A stretch of DNA of 37,117 bases from assembly GCA_001817215.1 (NCBI GenBank), contig MHHX01000006.1, forward strand, positions 383 to 37,499, written 5' to 3'. The DNA comes from Candidatus Brennerbacteria bacterium RIFOXYC1_FULL_41_11. GTDB lineage: Bacteria; Patescibacteriota; Minisyncoccia; UBA6257; Brennerbacteraceae. The translations under genes and the position numbers were made by a program. Positions 20,746 through 29,876 of the stretch are shown here, in pieces; within the stretch, counting starts at the first letter, position 1, and each line of letters starts with the position of its first letter. Under the pieces are notes generated by a model. That model was not told the DNA's origin. It was given only the letters and a program-made list of their open reading frames with translations, and searched no databases.

Positions 20746-22128
20746 TCAGAGAATAATCTTGTCAATCAAATAAAGTTTCAAATCCCCCAACCCCACCCTT
20801 TCCTGTTTGGCTGTATCCCTGTCCCGGACCGTGACCGTATTGTTTTCCAGTGTCTCAAAATCTATGGTCACACAAAACGGCGTGCCGATTTCGTCTTGAG
20901 AATAATATCTTTTACCGATATTCCCACGTTCATCCCAAACAATATTCAACCCCGACTGTTTTTTCAAAACCTCATAAACTTCGCGAGCTTTTTCAACTAA
21001 CTGCGGCTTGTTGGCCAGAAGCGGAAACACGGCCGCTTGATACGGCGCCAAATACGGTTTAAGTTTCAAATAAACTCTTTCGCCATCTTCCCGATAAGCT
21101 TCAAACAGAATAGCCAAAAAATTACGATCAAACCCGGCCGAGCTTTCGACAACAAACGGAATAAATTTTCTCTTTGTTTCCGGATCGAAATAAGATAGGT
21201 CTTCGCCGGAAAATTTTTGGTGTTGAGAAAGATCATAGTCGCCTCTATCGTGCAAGCCTTCCAGCTCTTTAAAGCCCATGCCCTCGAAATCATAAGTAAT
21301 ATCCCAAGCATCCTTGGCATAAAAAGCTCGCTCCTCATCAGCATGTTGACGCCACTTCAAGCGCTTTTCCGAAAGACCGAGATCGTTGAGATACCAGTTC
21401 CAGCGAATCGTTTTCCAGTCTTCATAGAATCTTGATGAATCCTCTGGCCTGCAAAAATACTGCACATCCATTTGATCGAACTCTTTTTGACGGAACAGAA
21501 ACTGTCCAGACGACGTAATCTCGTTCCTGAAAGCACGACCAACCTGGGCAATACCAAAGGGTAATGGTTTGTGCATCGACTCAAAAACTTGTTTGAAATT
21601 AACGTAAATGTTTTGGCATGATTCACCTTTCAAATAAACCTGAGTTTTCTCGCCCTCAACCGTACCTAAATAAGCCGGCACTAAAAGATTAAAGTTTTTC
21701 GGCATGGTTAATTCATTACCCTCTGGGCTTTTTAACTTTCCTCCTTTGATCAAGCCGCTGATTGCTTCAATATCATTGCTCTTAACGGACAGATTGAGCT
21801 GTTCTTCAATCAGCTTGTCAGCGGCATACCTTTTGTGAGTTTTTTTGTCTTCAACCAAAGCGTCGGCAAAACCAGAAACGTGACCAGATGCTTCCCAAAC
21901 TTTTGGATGCAAAATAATCCTCCCGTCAATTCCAAAAACATCCTCTCTTTCCGTCACCATTTTTCTCCACCAAAGATCAAAAATGTTTTTCCGCAAAAGC
22001 GCGCCCAAGGGACCATAATCATAGAGGGCGTTCATGCCACCGTAAATCTCTGAATTGGGAAACACAAACCCGCGTCTCTTGCAAAGACTAACGATCTTTT
22101 CCATCAAATTATTCTTCATTTCACTCAT
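20746..22128 (-). CDS. glyS: Glycine--tRNA ligase, homodimeric class II type
   Basis: Charges tRNA(Gly). The 460-residue protein is the alpha2 (GRS1-like) form, not the alpha2-beta2 form. Visible features are GGMNALYDYGPLGALLRKNI, the HPKVWEASGHVSGFADALVEDKK segment, class II motif 2 (FGIAQVGRAFRNEITSSGQFLFRQKEFDQMD), motif 3 (VESSAGFDRNFLAILFEAY) and a C-terminal anticodon-binding domain (YLAPYQAAVFPL). Length is normal for this subfamily. No Gly-rich leader ORF or terminator hairpin is seen upstream, unlike pheS and trpS. The intergenic stretch before it (22129-22193) is low-complexity TTTTGAATTTTTAAC-like DNA. Confidence 0.97.
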   Translation of the reverse strand: MSEMKNNLMEKIVSLCKRRGFVFPNSEIYGGMNALYDYGPLGALLRKNIFDLWWRKMVTEREDVFGIDGRIILHPKVWEASGHVSGFADALVEDKKTHKRYAADKLIEEQLNLSVKSNDIEAISGLIKGGKLKSPEGNELTMPKNFNLLVPAYLGTVEGEKTQVYLKGESCQNIYVNFKQVFESMHKPLPFGIAQVGRAFRNEITSSGQFLFRQKEFDQMDVQYFCRPEDSSRFYEDWKTIRWNWYLNDLGLSEKRLKWRQHADEERAFYAKDAWDITYDFEGMGFKELEGLHDRGDYDLSQHQKFSGEDLSYFDPETKRKFIPFVVESSAGFDRNFLAILFEAYREDGERVYLKLKPYLAPYQAAVFPLLANKPQLVEKAREVYEVLKKQSGLNIVWDERGNIGKRYYSQDEIGTPFCVTIDFETLENNTVTVRDRDTAKQERVGLGDLKLYLIDKIIL

Positions 22129-22193
22129 AATAAAATTTCAAAACATCAAATTCTACAAGCTTTTGAATTTTTAACTTTGACTTTTAACTTATT

Positions 22194-24134
22194 TTACTGC
22201 CCTACCCGGCCCGTGCCCTGATCAACAATATTATCATGCGGCAAATCGGAAAAAATGCCTCTAACCACTTCTTTAAATTTATTAAAAGTGAAAACATCGT
22301 CTCCGGTAACGTTAATGTCTTCGACTATTTGCATCAAGTGGCCAAGCTGATCCATTGACGGCAAGGCACCAATCTGAAAAACGATGCTCTTTTTCTGCCA
22401 AGCAGGCAAATAATCAACTCTCCAAGTCAGCTGCCCCGTTCTTTGATTAAAAATAAATTCCGTAGTTTCTGTGTCGCCCTTAATTTTACCGTCATAAGAG
22501 ACATTGGCCGGGAACGTTGTCGTGATAAAAACATTTTTGAAATCATTTGCCTGAGCTTCAAGATCAAGATAAAAACTATACTGAGTCACCTTATTCACTT
22601 TTGGCTGCGCCATACCAAGATTCGTAAACCCTGTTTGCGGATTGTCTTTGAATAAAACTTTGGGAATCAAAACGAGACGGCCGTTAATCTTTGAAACCGA
22701 CTCTGTTTTCGTCAGAACCTGCGTGCCAATACTGCCAGGTTTATTGGCTGCCGAGATCTCGATCTTAACGTTCATTTGGTTATTAATCGCTCCTTTGGGG
22801 TAGATCTTTTTAACCCCGAGGTAGACCATAACCTCACCTGTCTCTCCGGAATCCAAAGACAGGATAGCAGGCGTGTTGCCGCCATTCCAGGTGATCTTCT
22901 TTGTTTTTGAGGAATAAAATCCCGTATCGAGCCTGATTGATGATTGATCAACCCATGGATCTGAAAAATCAGCCGAGATAACCACATCCTTCAGGGGCAC
23001 GCTGTAATTATTTTTGAAATTTATTTTATACTGTAAATTTTCCCCAGGCGTCACTGAATAAACACGAGAATCATTGATAGTCACGTCTAAAGCAAGAGGA
23101 TTGGCAACGACCACCAAATCTTCGTCGGTCTCTGAGATAACTATATCTTTCCCTCTAACCGGAACCTTGAAAATGGCTTTGAGTATCTGTCCAGAATCAT
23201 CATTGCCGGAAATAATCGCTTTAAAATTAACTCGTTGTTCCTTTTGCGGTTCAAGATCCGTGTTTTGCCAAACATAATTCCCAACGGAATCACGCGAACT
23301 ATGCTGAGGCTCAATAAAAGAAAAAGAAAGTCCTTTAAGCGATTCCAGAATCAACCGGCTCTGAGAAAGTTTTTTTCCCGTGACATTACGATATGTGAAA
23401 TAACCGGAAAAAATCTCTCCGGAAAGAACTTCCTGCGGCAAAGAGATTGCCATCTGCGCGCCAGAATTCACGATCACTGGGTTCCATTCAATAACTTTTT
23501 CAAAACTATTCTGCTGACCGGCAAAATTATATCTGGCAGTGACCTCAACCTTTCTCTGCTCATGATTCTTACCCCAAAAAATCACGGGGATCAGCTCTTT
23601 AAACTCGGCTTGCGACTCAAGATCGCCTATTGCCTTTTGCATTAATGCCGAACCGGGCAAATCGCTAAAAACAGTTCCGTCATCAGCGCGAATCGTTAAG
23701 GAAAGATCTTCAATTATTTGAGAGCCCGAACGATTAGCAATAATAACTTCAAATAAAACTTTCTCTCCGACATTCACCGTATTTGCCGCCAAGATATCAA
23801 GGCCCAGATTATCTGGTGGCGCCATGTTCGCAAGATAACTGAAAAAACCAAGAACAATGCCACCGAGAAAGATTACTCCGCCGGCAATTAAGGCAACTTT
23901 TTTAAGATCAAAATTAAGTTTCAAGATCTGCGGAACTGGTCGAGAAGTTTCATGAATCGGAGCTTCTTCAAGCCATTCTGTCCTTGGTTTCTTCGAAATA
24001 TTAATCTTGACTTGCGAACTGGCTTCTGTTTCTTGCCGAATTTCCGGATTTTGAGAAAAAATATCTTCCTTTGGCAAAACATTATCGGAAGTCAATTCCG
24101 GCGATTCTAAATTATCAAAAGGTTGATCTGTCAT
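22194..24134 (-). CDS. Single-pass surface protein with repeated beta-sandwich domains
   Basis: Probably an envelope-anchored protein with its C-terminal bulk outside. A 75-residue acidic cytoplasmic N-terminus precedes one transmembrane helix (about residues 78-100). Several Ig-like/DUF11- or CARDB-like segments follow, recognisable from repeated patterns such as VNVGEKVLFEVIIANRSG, VTPGENLQYKINFKNNYSVPLKDVVISADF and FYLDLEAQANDFKNVFITTTFP. There are no Cys clusters or enzymatic motifs. Proteins of this layout are frequent in CPR; adhesion or cell-wall organisation is plausible. The start at 24134 lies only 10 bases after an extended -10 element. Confidence 0.85.
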   Translation of the reverse strand: MTDQPFDNLESPELTSDNVLPKEDIFSQNPEIRQETEASSQVKINISKKPRTEWLEEAPIHETSRPVPQILKLNFDLKKVALIAGGVIFLGGIVLGFFSYLANMAPPDNLGLDILAANTVNVGEKVLFEVIIANRSGSQIIEDLSLTIRADDGTVFSDLPGSALMQKAIGDLESQAEFKELIPVIFWGKNHEQRKVEVTARYNFAGQQNSFEKVIEWNPVIVNSGAQMAISLPQEVLSGEIFSGYFTYRNVTGKKLSQSRLILESLKGLSFSFIEPQHSSRDSVGNYVWQNTDLEPQKEQRVNFKAIISGNDDSGQILKAIFKVPVRGKDIVISETDEDLVVVANPLALDVTINDSRVYSVTPGENLQYKINFKNNYSVPLKDVVISADFSDPWVDQSSIRLDTGFYSSKTKKITWNGGNTPAILSLDSGETGEVMVYLGVKKIYPKGAINNQMNVKIEISAANKPGSIGTQVLTKTESVSKINGRLVLIPKVLFKDNPQTGFTNLGMAQPKVNKVTQYSFYLDLEAQANDFKNVFITTTFPANVSYDGKIKGDTETTEFIFNQRTGQLTWRVDYLPAWQKKSIVFQIGALPSMDQLGHLMQIVEDINVTGDDVFTFNKFKEVVRGIFSDLPHDNIVDQGTGRVGQ

Positions 24135-24144
24135 GGAATATTAA

Positions 24145-24153
24145 ATTATATCA
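24145..24153 (-). promoter_or_regulatory. Extended -10 promoter next to a start codon
   Basis: TGATATAAT on the minus strand (24153-24145) is an extended -10. The predicted start near 24138 leaves a leader of about 4 bases before the ATG at 24134. No good -35 is present. Confidence 0.5.
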
Positions 24154-24204
24154 CGCCCAGTATAGGTCACGTTTGTCGAAAATTAAGCCCGACAAAAAAC
24201 GACC

Positions 24205-24807
24205 TTATGCCATATAGCTCGCGGCCTGATCTTTAAATCGAAGCGCGATTTTTTTTATCTCTTCCGAAAAAACCGATTTTGCCAAGATATTTCCACCAAG
24301 AATTATTTTATACTCATCAAAAAAACGAGCATCAAGATCACGATCAGAAACTTCAGGCAAAAAACCAAGTTGTTTTAAAAATCGAAGCTCTGTCTGGACT
24401 TCTAAAAACTCGAAGTCAAGAATCTCGCCCGGAATAAGATGGCTTTCAAGGTAATCCAAAAAAGAATCCCAGATAGAAAAAAATTCGTCATCCGTATCCT
24501 TCCCGACAAATCCGTTAATGAAATCAGATAATTTTAGCACCAGAGAAAGAGCCCCTTGATTCTTCTTCAATTTTGAAAAATTCTTTTGCTCAAGCGCCTG
24601 GGTCAACTGAAAACTGTTGCCCCTCTCTATCAGCTCCACCCAACAAAGACTCGGTGGCTCAAGGTGGCCGGCCAGCTTTGAGTTCGACTTTAAAATGCTT
24701 TTGACAACCGCCTCGATTTTGCCAAAATCTCGGGTCAACAAAGAATATCGACGATCAAATTCGTTGATGTTTTTATAAGACAAAACAAAAGCGTTTGTAA
24801 AAGACAT
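24205..24807 (-). CDS. recO: DNA repair protein RecO, short form
   Basis: RecO helps load RecA on SSB-coated gaps. The 200-residue protein starts with the OB-fold domain (MSFTNAFVLSYKNINEFDRRYSLLTRDFGKIEAVVKS) and continues with the helical domain (LSLVLKLSDFINGF; LRFLKQLGFLPEV). It is shorter than the usual 240 or so and lacks the C-terminal CxxC zinc motif. The ATG at 24807 is chosen because a longer frame would run through tRNA-Gly. The start lies 10 bases after the tRNA 3' end, so the mRNA 5' end may come from tRNA processing. Confidence 0.85.
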   Translation of the reverse strand: MSFTNAFVLSYKNINEFDRRYSLLTRDFGKIEAVVKSILKSNSKLAGHLEPPSLCWVELIERGNSFQLTQALEQKNFSKLKKNQGALSLVLKLSDFINGFVGKDTDDEFFSIWDSFLDYLESHLIPGEILDFEFLEVQTELRFLKQLGFLPEVSDRDLDARFFDEYKIILGGNILAKSVFSEEIKKIALRFKDQAASYMA

Positions 24808-24817
24808 AGAAAAACTG

Positions 24818-24888
24818 AGCGGGATACGAGAATCGAACTCGCCCTTCGTCCTTGGCAAGGACGCGTACTACCAATATACTAATCCCGC
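24818..24888 (-). tRNA. tRNA-Gly (GCC)
   Basis: The cloverleaf on the minus strand has acceptor GCGGGAT/ATCCCGC, anticodon stem CGTCC/GGACG with loop TTGCCAA, and T arm GCGAG-TTCGATT-CTCGT. CCA is not encoded. A promoter-like TTGATG/TATATT pair lies about 90 bases upstream, at the boundary with the divergent gpmI gene. Confidence 0.95.
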
Positions 24889-25058
24889 CTATTGTTGCAG
24901 TAATCCTGCCACGACGGAATGACCCCTTCTTGGTTAAAAAATTTACCCTCACGGATAAATTTCCCATTCTACTAACCGAACTATCACCTATAAAATAAAT
25001 ATAACACAACTCTTTATAAATCATCAACAAAAAGCTAAAATGAAGTGACCAACCTTTT

Positions 25059-26630
25059 ATGAACGAGATAAATCCTATTGTTTTAATTATTCTTGACGGT
25101 TTCGGTATTGGGAGAAAAAGTCAAGGCAACCCCGTTACACAGACGGTAACGCCAACTTTTGATTGGTTTAAGCAAAATTTTCCTCATTTTGGCCTACAAG
25201 CCTCGGGCATTGCCGTTGGTCTGCCGTGGGGAGATCCTGGCTCTTCGGAAATAGGACACCTGGCCATTGGCACCGGAAGAATCAATTACCAAAACTATCC
25301 AAGAATAACCCTGGCGATCAGAAACGGTTCTTTTTTTGACAACTCAATACTTTTCCAAATAAAAAATCACGTTTCTGCAAACTCCTCAACGCTTCACCTT
25401 GTCGGCCTCTTATCTTCAGCAAAAACCAACGCTGCGATTGAGCATCTCAACGCCATCTTGGAATTCGTCAAAAACAATAAGATAGAAAAAGTGTTACTCC
25501 ACATTATCTGCGACGGCAAAGAAACACCGCCCAAGGAAATCGTTAATCTCATCAAAGATCTTCAGGAAACACTCGGCGAGGTGAGAGGAATAAAGATCGC
25601 AAGCCTCTCGGGAAGATACTATGCCATGGATTCAAATGAATACTGGGAAAGAACGGAAAAAGTTTTTCAGATGCTCACTCAAGGCGAAAAAATAAAACCA
25701 GATGCAAGAACGGTCCTTGAAGAAACTTTTTCAAAAAACATCACTGAAGAATTTGTTGAACCCTGCCTTATCGGAACAACCGAGGAGAGAGAGTCTCTGG
25801 TCATAAAAAACAATGATGCCATTCTATTTTTCAACTTCCGAGAAGAAGGCTTAAAACAGCTCGCCGAATCATTCGCCTCGCCAGAATTCAATGCTTTTCC
25901 AAGAACCGTCCCTCAAAATCTTTATCTCGCTTCGCTGACAGAATATGAAGGCAACCTACCGATCAAAACAATCTTCAACAAACAGCATATCGAAAACAGT
26001 CTGACCGAAACAATATCGCAAAACAATAAAAGACAACTAAAACTGGCCGAATCAGCCAAGGACAAGCTCCTCACCTATCACTTCAACGGCATGGTCAACC
26101 GCCAGTTCGCCAACGAACTGAGGATAATCCTCCCTTCAAATAAAATCGAAAAAGATTTCCGGATGCAAACAGAACAACTGACCACACGATTGCTTTCGGC
26201 AATGGAAGAAAAAATCTACGACCTTATTGTCATTAACCTTGCCAACGCCGACTGGGCCGGCCACCAAAAAGATTTTGAGATTTCCAGACAGGTCGTCTCG
26301 TACCTAGACTCTATTTTAAACAGAATTGCCACGGCTAGTTTGAAACTAAAAACGTCTTTAATCATCACTTCTGACCACGGCAATATTGAGAATATGTTCG
26401 ACGCCATCACCGGCGAACCAGACATGAGACACAACGACAATCCCGTACCGTTCATGATAATTGATCAAAGATTCTATAGACAAAAAACCGAAAGAGACAT
26501 CTTGGAAGACGAGAAAAGCATCCGTGGCAGTCTGCCCGATATCGCCCCAACCATTCTTGAGATGATGAACATAAAAAAACCAGAACAGATGACCGGCCAA
26601 AGTCTGCTTAAGTTCTGTTCGTCCCGTTAA
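25059..26630 (+). CDS. gpmI: 2,3-bisphosphoglycerate-independent phosphoglycerate mutase
   Basis: Interconverts 3- and 2-phosphoglycerate in glycolysis by a di-metal, phosphoserine mechanism. The 523 residues show ILDGFGIG (first metal Asp), SSEIGHLAIGTGR with the catalytic Ser (about residue 63; commonly NSEVGH), an inserted transferase domain (about 85-300), and the alkaline-phosphatase-like metal site: NLANADWAGH, TSDHGNIENM and MRHNDNPVPF. No Shine-Dalgarno is seen; TAAAAT at 25036-25041 predicts an 11-base leader. It is divergent from tRNA-Gly/recO and followed by uvrC. Confidence 0.95.
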   Translation: MNEINPIVLIILDGFGIGRKSQGNPVTQTVTPTFDWFKQNFPHFGLQASGIAVGLPWGDPGSSEIGHLAIGTGRINYQNYPRITLAIRNGSFFDNSILFQIKNHVSANSSTLHLVGLLSSAKTNAAIEHLNAILEFVKNNKIEKVLLHIICDGKETPPKEIVNLIKDLQETLGEVRGIKIASLSGRYYAMDSNEYWERTEKVFQMLTQGEKIKPDARTVLEETFSKNITEEFVEPCLIGTTEERESLVIKNNDAILFFNFREEGLKQLAESFASPEFNAFPRTVPQNLYLASLTEYEGNLPIKTIFNKQHIENSLTETISQNNKRQLKLAESAKDKLLTYHFNGMVNRQFANELRIILPSNKIEKDFRMQTEQLTTRLLSAMEEKIYDLIVINLANADWAGHQKDFEISRQVVSYLDSILNRIATASLKLKTSLIITSDHGNIENMFDAITGEPDMRHNDNPVPFMIIDQRFYRQKTERDILEDEKSIRGSLPDIAPTILEMMNIKKPEQMTGQSLLKFCSSR

Positions 26631-26727
26631 AAATCACAACGAACCCGTTAATTAACCACGGAAAGAGGGCGTCATGCACCCACCGTCACTCTTACATTAA
26701 AATCAAAGATTCTTTCTAACGAGATCC

Positions 26728-28017
26728 ATGATTTTAAAACTTTCGCAAGATTCAAGCGCCACGCTTGACGCGGTTAAAAAAATTCCGGAAAAACCGGGAG
26801 TTTATTCATTTTTAGACGGACAAAAAAGACCTCTTTACATCGGTAAGGCCATAAATTTAAAAAACAGGGCTTTGTCCCACGTGCGAAATAAAAAAGAAAA
26901 TTTATTCAAAAAATCAAAGTTCCTAAGGATAGCGGTCTTCGATTCTGGGGTTGCCGCCTTGATCAAAGAATCAGAACTAATTAAAAAATTCCAGCCGAAA
27001 CTCAATGTCGTTTTCCGAGACGACAAACAATATTTTCATCTGTGTTTTACTGATGAAGACTGTCCAAGAATCAATGTTTTACACCAGAAAAAAGGGTTTT
27101 GCCTTGGCCCTTTCACTGACGGCAAAACTCTAAAAAACTCTTTAAATCTCGTCAGGAAAACTTTCTCGTTTTGCACCTGTAAAACAACTCATCTGCGCCG
27201 CTGTTTAAATTCGCAGATTGGTTTGTGTTTCGGTTTCTGCTGTAAAAAATATCAAGTAATGACAAGAGCAGAAAAATCAAAATATCAGGCAAACATCAAA
27301 AAAATAAAGAAGATTTTCTCAGGAAAAGACAGATCTTTAAAAAAGGAAATCGAAAAAGTAATAAAAATATCTGTTAAAGATGAAGATTTTGAAAAAGCTC
27401 AAATGCTTAAATTACAACTGATTGGATTGGAAAAGATATTTTCTCACCAGGAGTTCCTGAAACAAAGTTACGAACTTGGCCGCGCCAAGCATGACTATAG
27501 CCCCGGGGAAGAGTTAAAGAAGCTTACTGGTCTTAAAAAAATAAATCGAATTGAGTTTTATGACTCTTCCCAGCTTCAAGGCTCAAACCGCGTTGCCGCC
27601 ATGACTGTTTGGGAGCGTGCCGCTTTTAATAAAAATCAGTGGCGTTTATTCAAAATAAAAAATGAAAAAGCCGTTGATGATCTGGCGATGTTAAAAGAAG
27701 TATTCGAACGGCGACAAAAACACCCGGACTGGCAAGAACCGAGTTTGATTATTGTCGATGGTGGTAAAAATCAATTAAAAATCGCCCGAAACACGATAAA
27801 AGATAAAAAAATCAAAATGCTGGCTTTACAGAAAAACATAAAACACGCCCCTGAACAGCTTTTGATTCTCCAGCCCAACAGAAAATCTGTTAAGATTATC
27901 AACTTAAAAAGCATTTCTCACCCTCTAAAAAACTTCCTTGAGGATTTTTCCGCAAAAACCCACGGCTTTGCCGTCCGCTTCCATAGAAAATCAAGGGATA
28001 AATTCAAACACGAATAA
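26728..28017 (+). CDS. uvrC: UvrC-like excinuclease subunit lacking the C-terminal HhH domain
   Basis: UvrC makes both incisions in nucleotide excision repair. This 429-residue form has the N-terminal GIY-YIG nuclease (about residues 19-100, KPGVYSFLDGQKRPLYIGKAINLKNR), a Cys-rich patch (CTCKTTHLRRCLNSQIGLCFGFCC), a UvrB-interaction motif (about 205-240, DEDFEKAQMLKLQ) and the RNase H-like 3' nuclease (IEFYDSSQLQGS; LIIVDGGKNQL). Typical UvrC is about 600 residues with tandem helix-hairpin-helix at the end; that region is absent. The 3' end overlaps the convergent RNase J gene by 14 bases with no terminator between. Confidence 0.9.
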   Translation: MILKLSQDSSATLDAVKKIPEKPGVYSFLDGQKRPLYIGKAINLKNRALSHVRNKKENLFKKSKFLRIAVFDSGVAALIKESELIKKFQPKLNVVFRDDKQYFHLCFTDEDCPRINVLHQKKGFCLGPFTDGKTLKNSLNLVRKTFSFCTCKTTHLRRCLNSQIGLCFGFCCKKYQVMTRAEKSKYQANIKKIKKIFSGKDRSLKKEIEKVIKISVKDEDFEKAQMLKLQLIGLEKIFSHQEFLKQSYELGRAKHDYSPGEELKKLTGLKKINRIEFYDSSQLQGSNRVAAMTVWERAAFNKNQWRLFKIKNEKAVDDLAMLKEVFERRQKHPDWQEPSLIIVDGGKNQLKIARNTIKDKKIKMLALQKNIKHAPEQLLILQPNRKSVKIINLKSISHPLKNFLEDFSAKTHGFAVRFHRKSRDKFKHE

Positions 28018-29752
28018 TCACCGGAATCACCATTGGCCGGCGCTGAGTTTTATAATAAAGGAAATCCGAAATCTCATCACGAAGCATGTTTTTCAAGAAA
28101 TTATCGCCATTGCCGTTTACTTCCGGTACCGCTTGATGAGAGTGGCTTTTCTTTGCGTATTTTTCCACTGTTTCCCTGATTTTCCGTCTGACTTCTTGAA
28201 TCAATTCTTTGGATTCTTTCATGTAAACAAAACCTCGAGAAATCACGTCTGAATCTTGCTTGAGTTTCTGGGTTTTTTTGTCAATCAGAGAAACCACGAC
28301 CATGATACCGTCATCAGACATAAGTTGTCTGTCCTTTATCACGAGATCTGGAATATCGCCAATGCCAAGACCATCAACGAAAACATAACCAGTATCAGCT
28401 TTCTGCGGCAGCAACCGAGCCTGACCGCGCCTGAATTCCAATTGCGAGCCATTGTCCAAAACAAAAATCTTCTCTTTTTTAATACCGGCGCCAACAGCTA
28501 ATTTCGCTGCTTCCTTGAGAAAATAATGGTTGGCATAAACAGGTAGGAAATAATCGGGTTTAACCTGTTTCAATATCTCTTGAATTTCTTTAACTCCGGA
28601 ATGGCCGCTGATATGAACATCTAAAATGTCCGTATGAATGACATTGTCACACTTCCGATAAAGCTTATCTTTCAACTTCTGCACCGTCCGTTCATTACCA
28701 GGAATAACCGAAGAAGAAAAGATTATGGTGTCGTCTTTCTTGATCTTCAGATAACGATGTTCGTCATTGATGATCCTGTTCAAAACCGCATTATCCTCGC
28801 CCTGAGCACCGGTACAGATAACCACAATTTTATCTGAAGGAAACTTGCCAACTTCAGGAATCGGCACGAGCGTATCGCGATGAGCCTTGATATAACCGAG
28901 ATCCTTCGCAATGCCAACATTCATCTTCATGCTATAACCATCAAGAAAAACTTTTTTGCCGATACTTTCTGAATACTTGATGATCTCGCCGATCCTGGAA
29001 ACCTGTGACGCAAAAGTACCAATAATCACTCGACCTTCAGCAGAACGAATAAGACCAAAAAGATTTTCGTACATTTCCTCTTCAGTCACTTTTGAATGCC
29101 TGGCGTCAGTCGAACCAAGACTTTCAAGCATCAAAATTCTTGGTGAAGGCAATTTTGCCAAGTGATTGTAAGTCAATGGCGCTCGATTCATGGGATGTTT
29201 TTCCATCGTCCAATCTCCCGGATGAATAATCGTCTCGTAAGGTGTCTTTATAATCACGCCGACAGCATCCATAATCGAGTGTTCAACCTCAAAAAATTCA
29301 ATCTTTAATTTCCCCAAAGTAAGCCTATCTCTAGTTGAATTAATTCTCAAAGTTTTCAATTTCCGAGCTGAGTTTTTCTCAAAATCCTCCATTCTCCTCT
29401 TAACCAAGGCCAAGGTCAGATCGCGACCGATGGTCAAAGGATAGTTAAGTTCTCTCAACAAAATCGGCGCCGCGCCAATATGATCAAGGTGGCCATGGGA
29501 AAGAATTACTCCTTTGATATTTTTCTCCTTGCCTTTCAGATAACTGATATTGGGAATAACATAATCAATCCCAGGCATATCTTCTTCAGGAAATTGAAGG
29601 CCCATATCAAGGATAACAATGTCTGAACCATATTCAAAAACAGTCATGTTGCGACCGACTTCTTCCAAGCCACCCAGGGGAATAATCTTCAAAGATTCGC
29701 CCGACTCTGGCTTAACGATTAACTGATTCCCAGTCTTTTTCTGTAAAATCAT
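28004..29752 (-). CDS. rnj: Ribonuclease J
   Basis: Metallo-beta-lactamase ribonuclease with 5'-3' exo and endo activities, central to mRNA decay and rRNA maturation where RNase E is absent. The 582 residues contain SHGHLDHIG (zinc ligands), HSIMDAVGVII, HPGDWTME, the beta-CASP region (IGTFASQVSRI; GAQGE) and HISGHSGVKE, then a C-terminal domain. The N-terminal 20 residues are a short extension. It lies 33 bases downstream of tRNA-Leu, and its 3' end overlaps the convergent uvrC end by 14 bases. Confidence 0.96.
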   Translation of the reverse strand: MILQKKTGNQLIVKPESGESLKIIPLGGLEEVGRNMTVFEYGSDIVILDMGLQFPEEDMPGIDYVIPNISYLKGKEKNIKGVILSHGHLDHIGAAPILLRELNYPLTIGRDLTLALVKRRMEDFEKNSARKLKTLRINSTRDRLTLGKLKIEFFEVEHSIMDAVGVIIKTPYETIIHPGDWTMEKHPMNRAPLTYNHLAKLPSPRILMLESLGSTDARHSKVTEEEMYENLFGLIRSAEGRVIIGTFASQVSRIGEIIKYSESIGKKVFLDGYSMKMNVGIAKDLGYIKAHRDTLVPIPEVGKFPSDKIVVICTGAQGEDNAVLNRIINDEHRYLKIKKDDTIIFSSSVIPGNERTVQKLKDKLYRKCDNVIHTDILDVHISGHSGVKEIQEILKQVKPDYFLPVYANHYFLKEAAKLAVGAGIKKEKIFVLDNGSQLEFRRGQARLLPQKADTGYVFVDGLGIGDIPDLVIKDRQLMSDDGIMVVVSLIDKKTQKLKQDSDVISRGFVYMKESKELIQEVRRKIRETVEKYAKKSHSHQAVPEVNGNGDNFLKNMLRDEISDFLYYKTQRRPMVIPVIIRV

Positions 29753-29785
29753 AAAACTACTTAAATTTTAATTAATTATTTTCCG

Positions 29786-29869
29786 TGCCCAAGGGGGGAG
29801 TTGAACCCCCACGACCTTGCGGTCACTAGCACCTGAAGCTAGCGCGTCTGCCGATTCCGCCACCTGGGC
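29786..29869 (-). tRNA. tRNA-Leu (CAG)
   Basis: The class II tRNA has acceptor GCCCAGG/CTTGGGC (one G-U), anticodon loop TTCAGGT, a variable arm GACC-GCAA-GGTC and T arm GGGGG-TTCAACT-CCCCC. CCA is not encoded. It is wedged between the PGI/PMI and RNase J genes, so it is probably excised from a longer transcript. Confidence 0.95.
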
Positions 29870-29876
29870 ATTGTCA

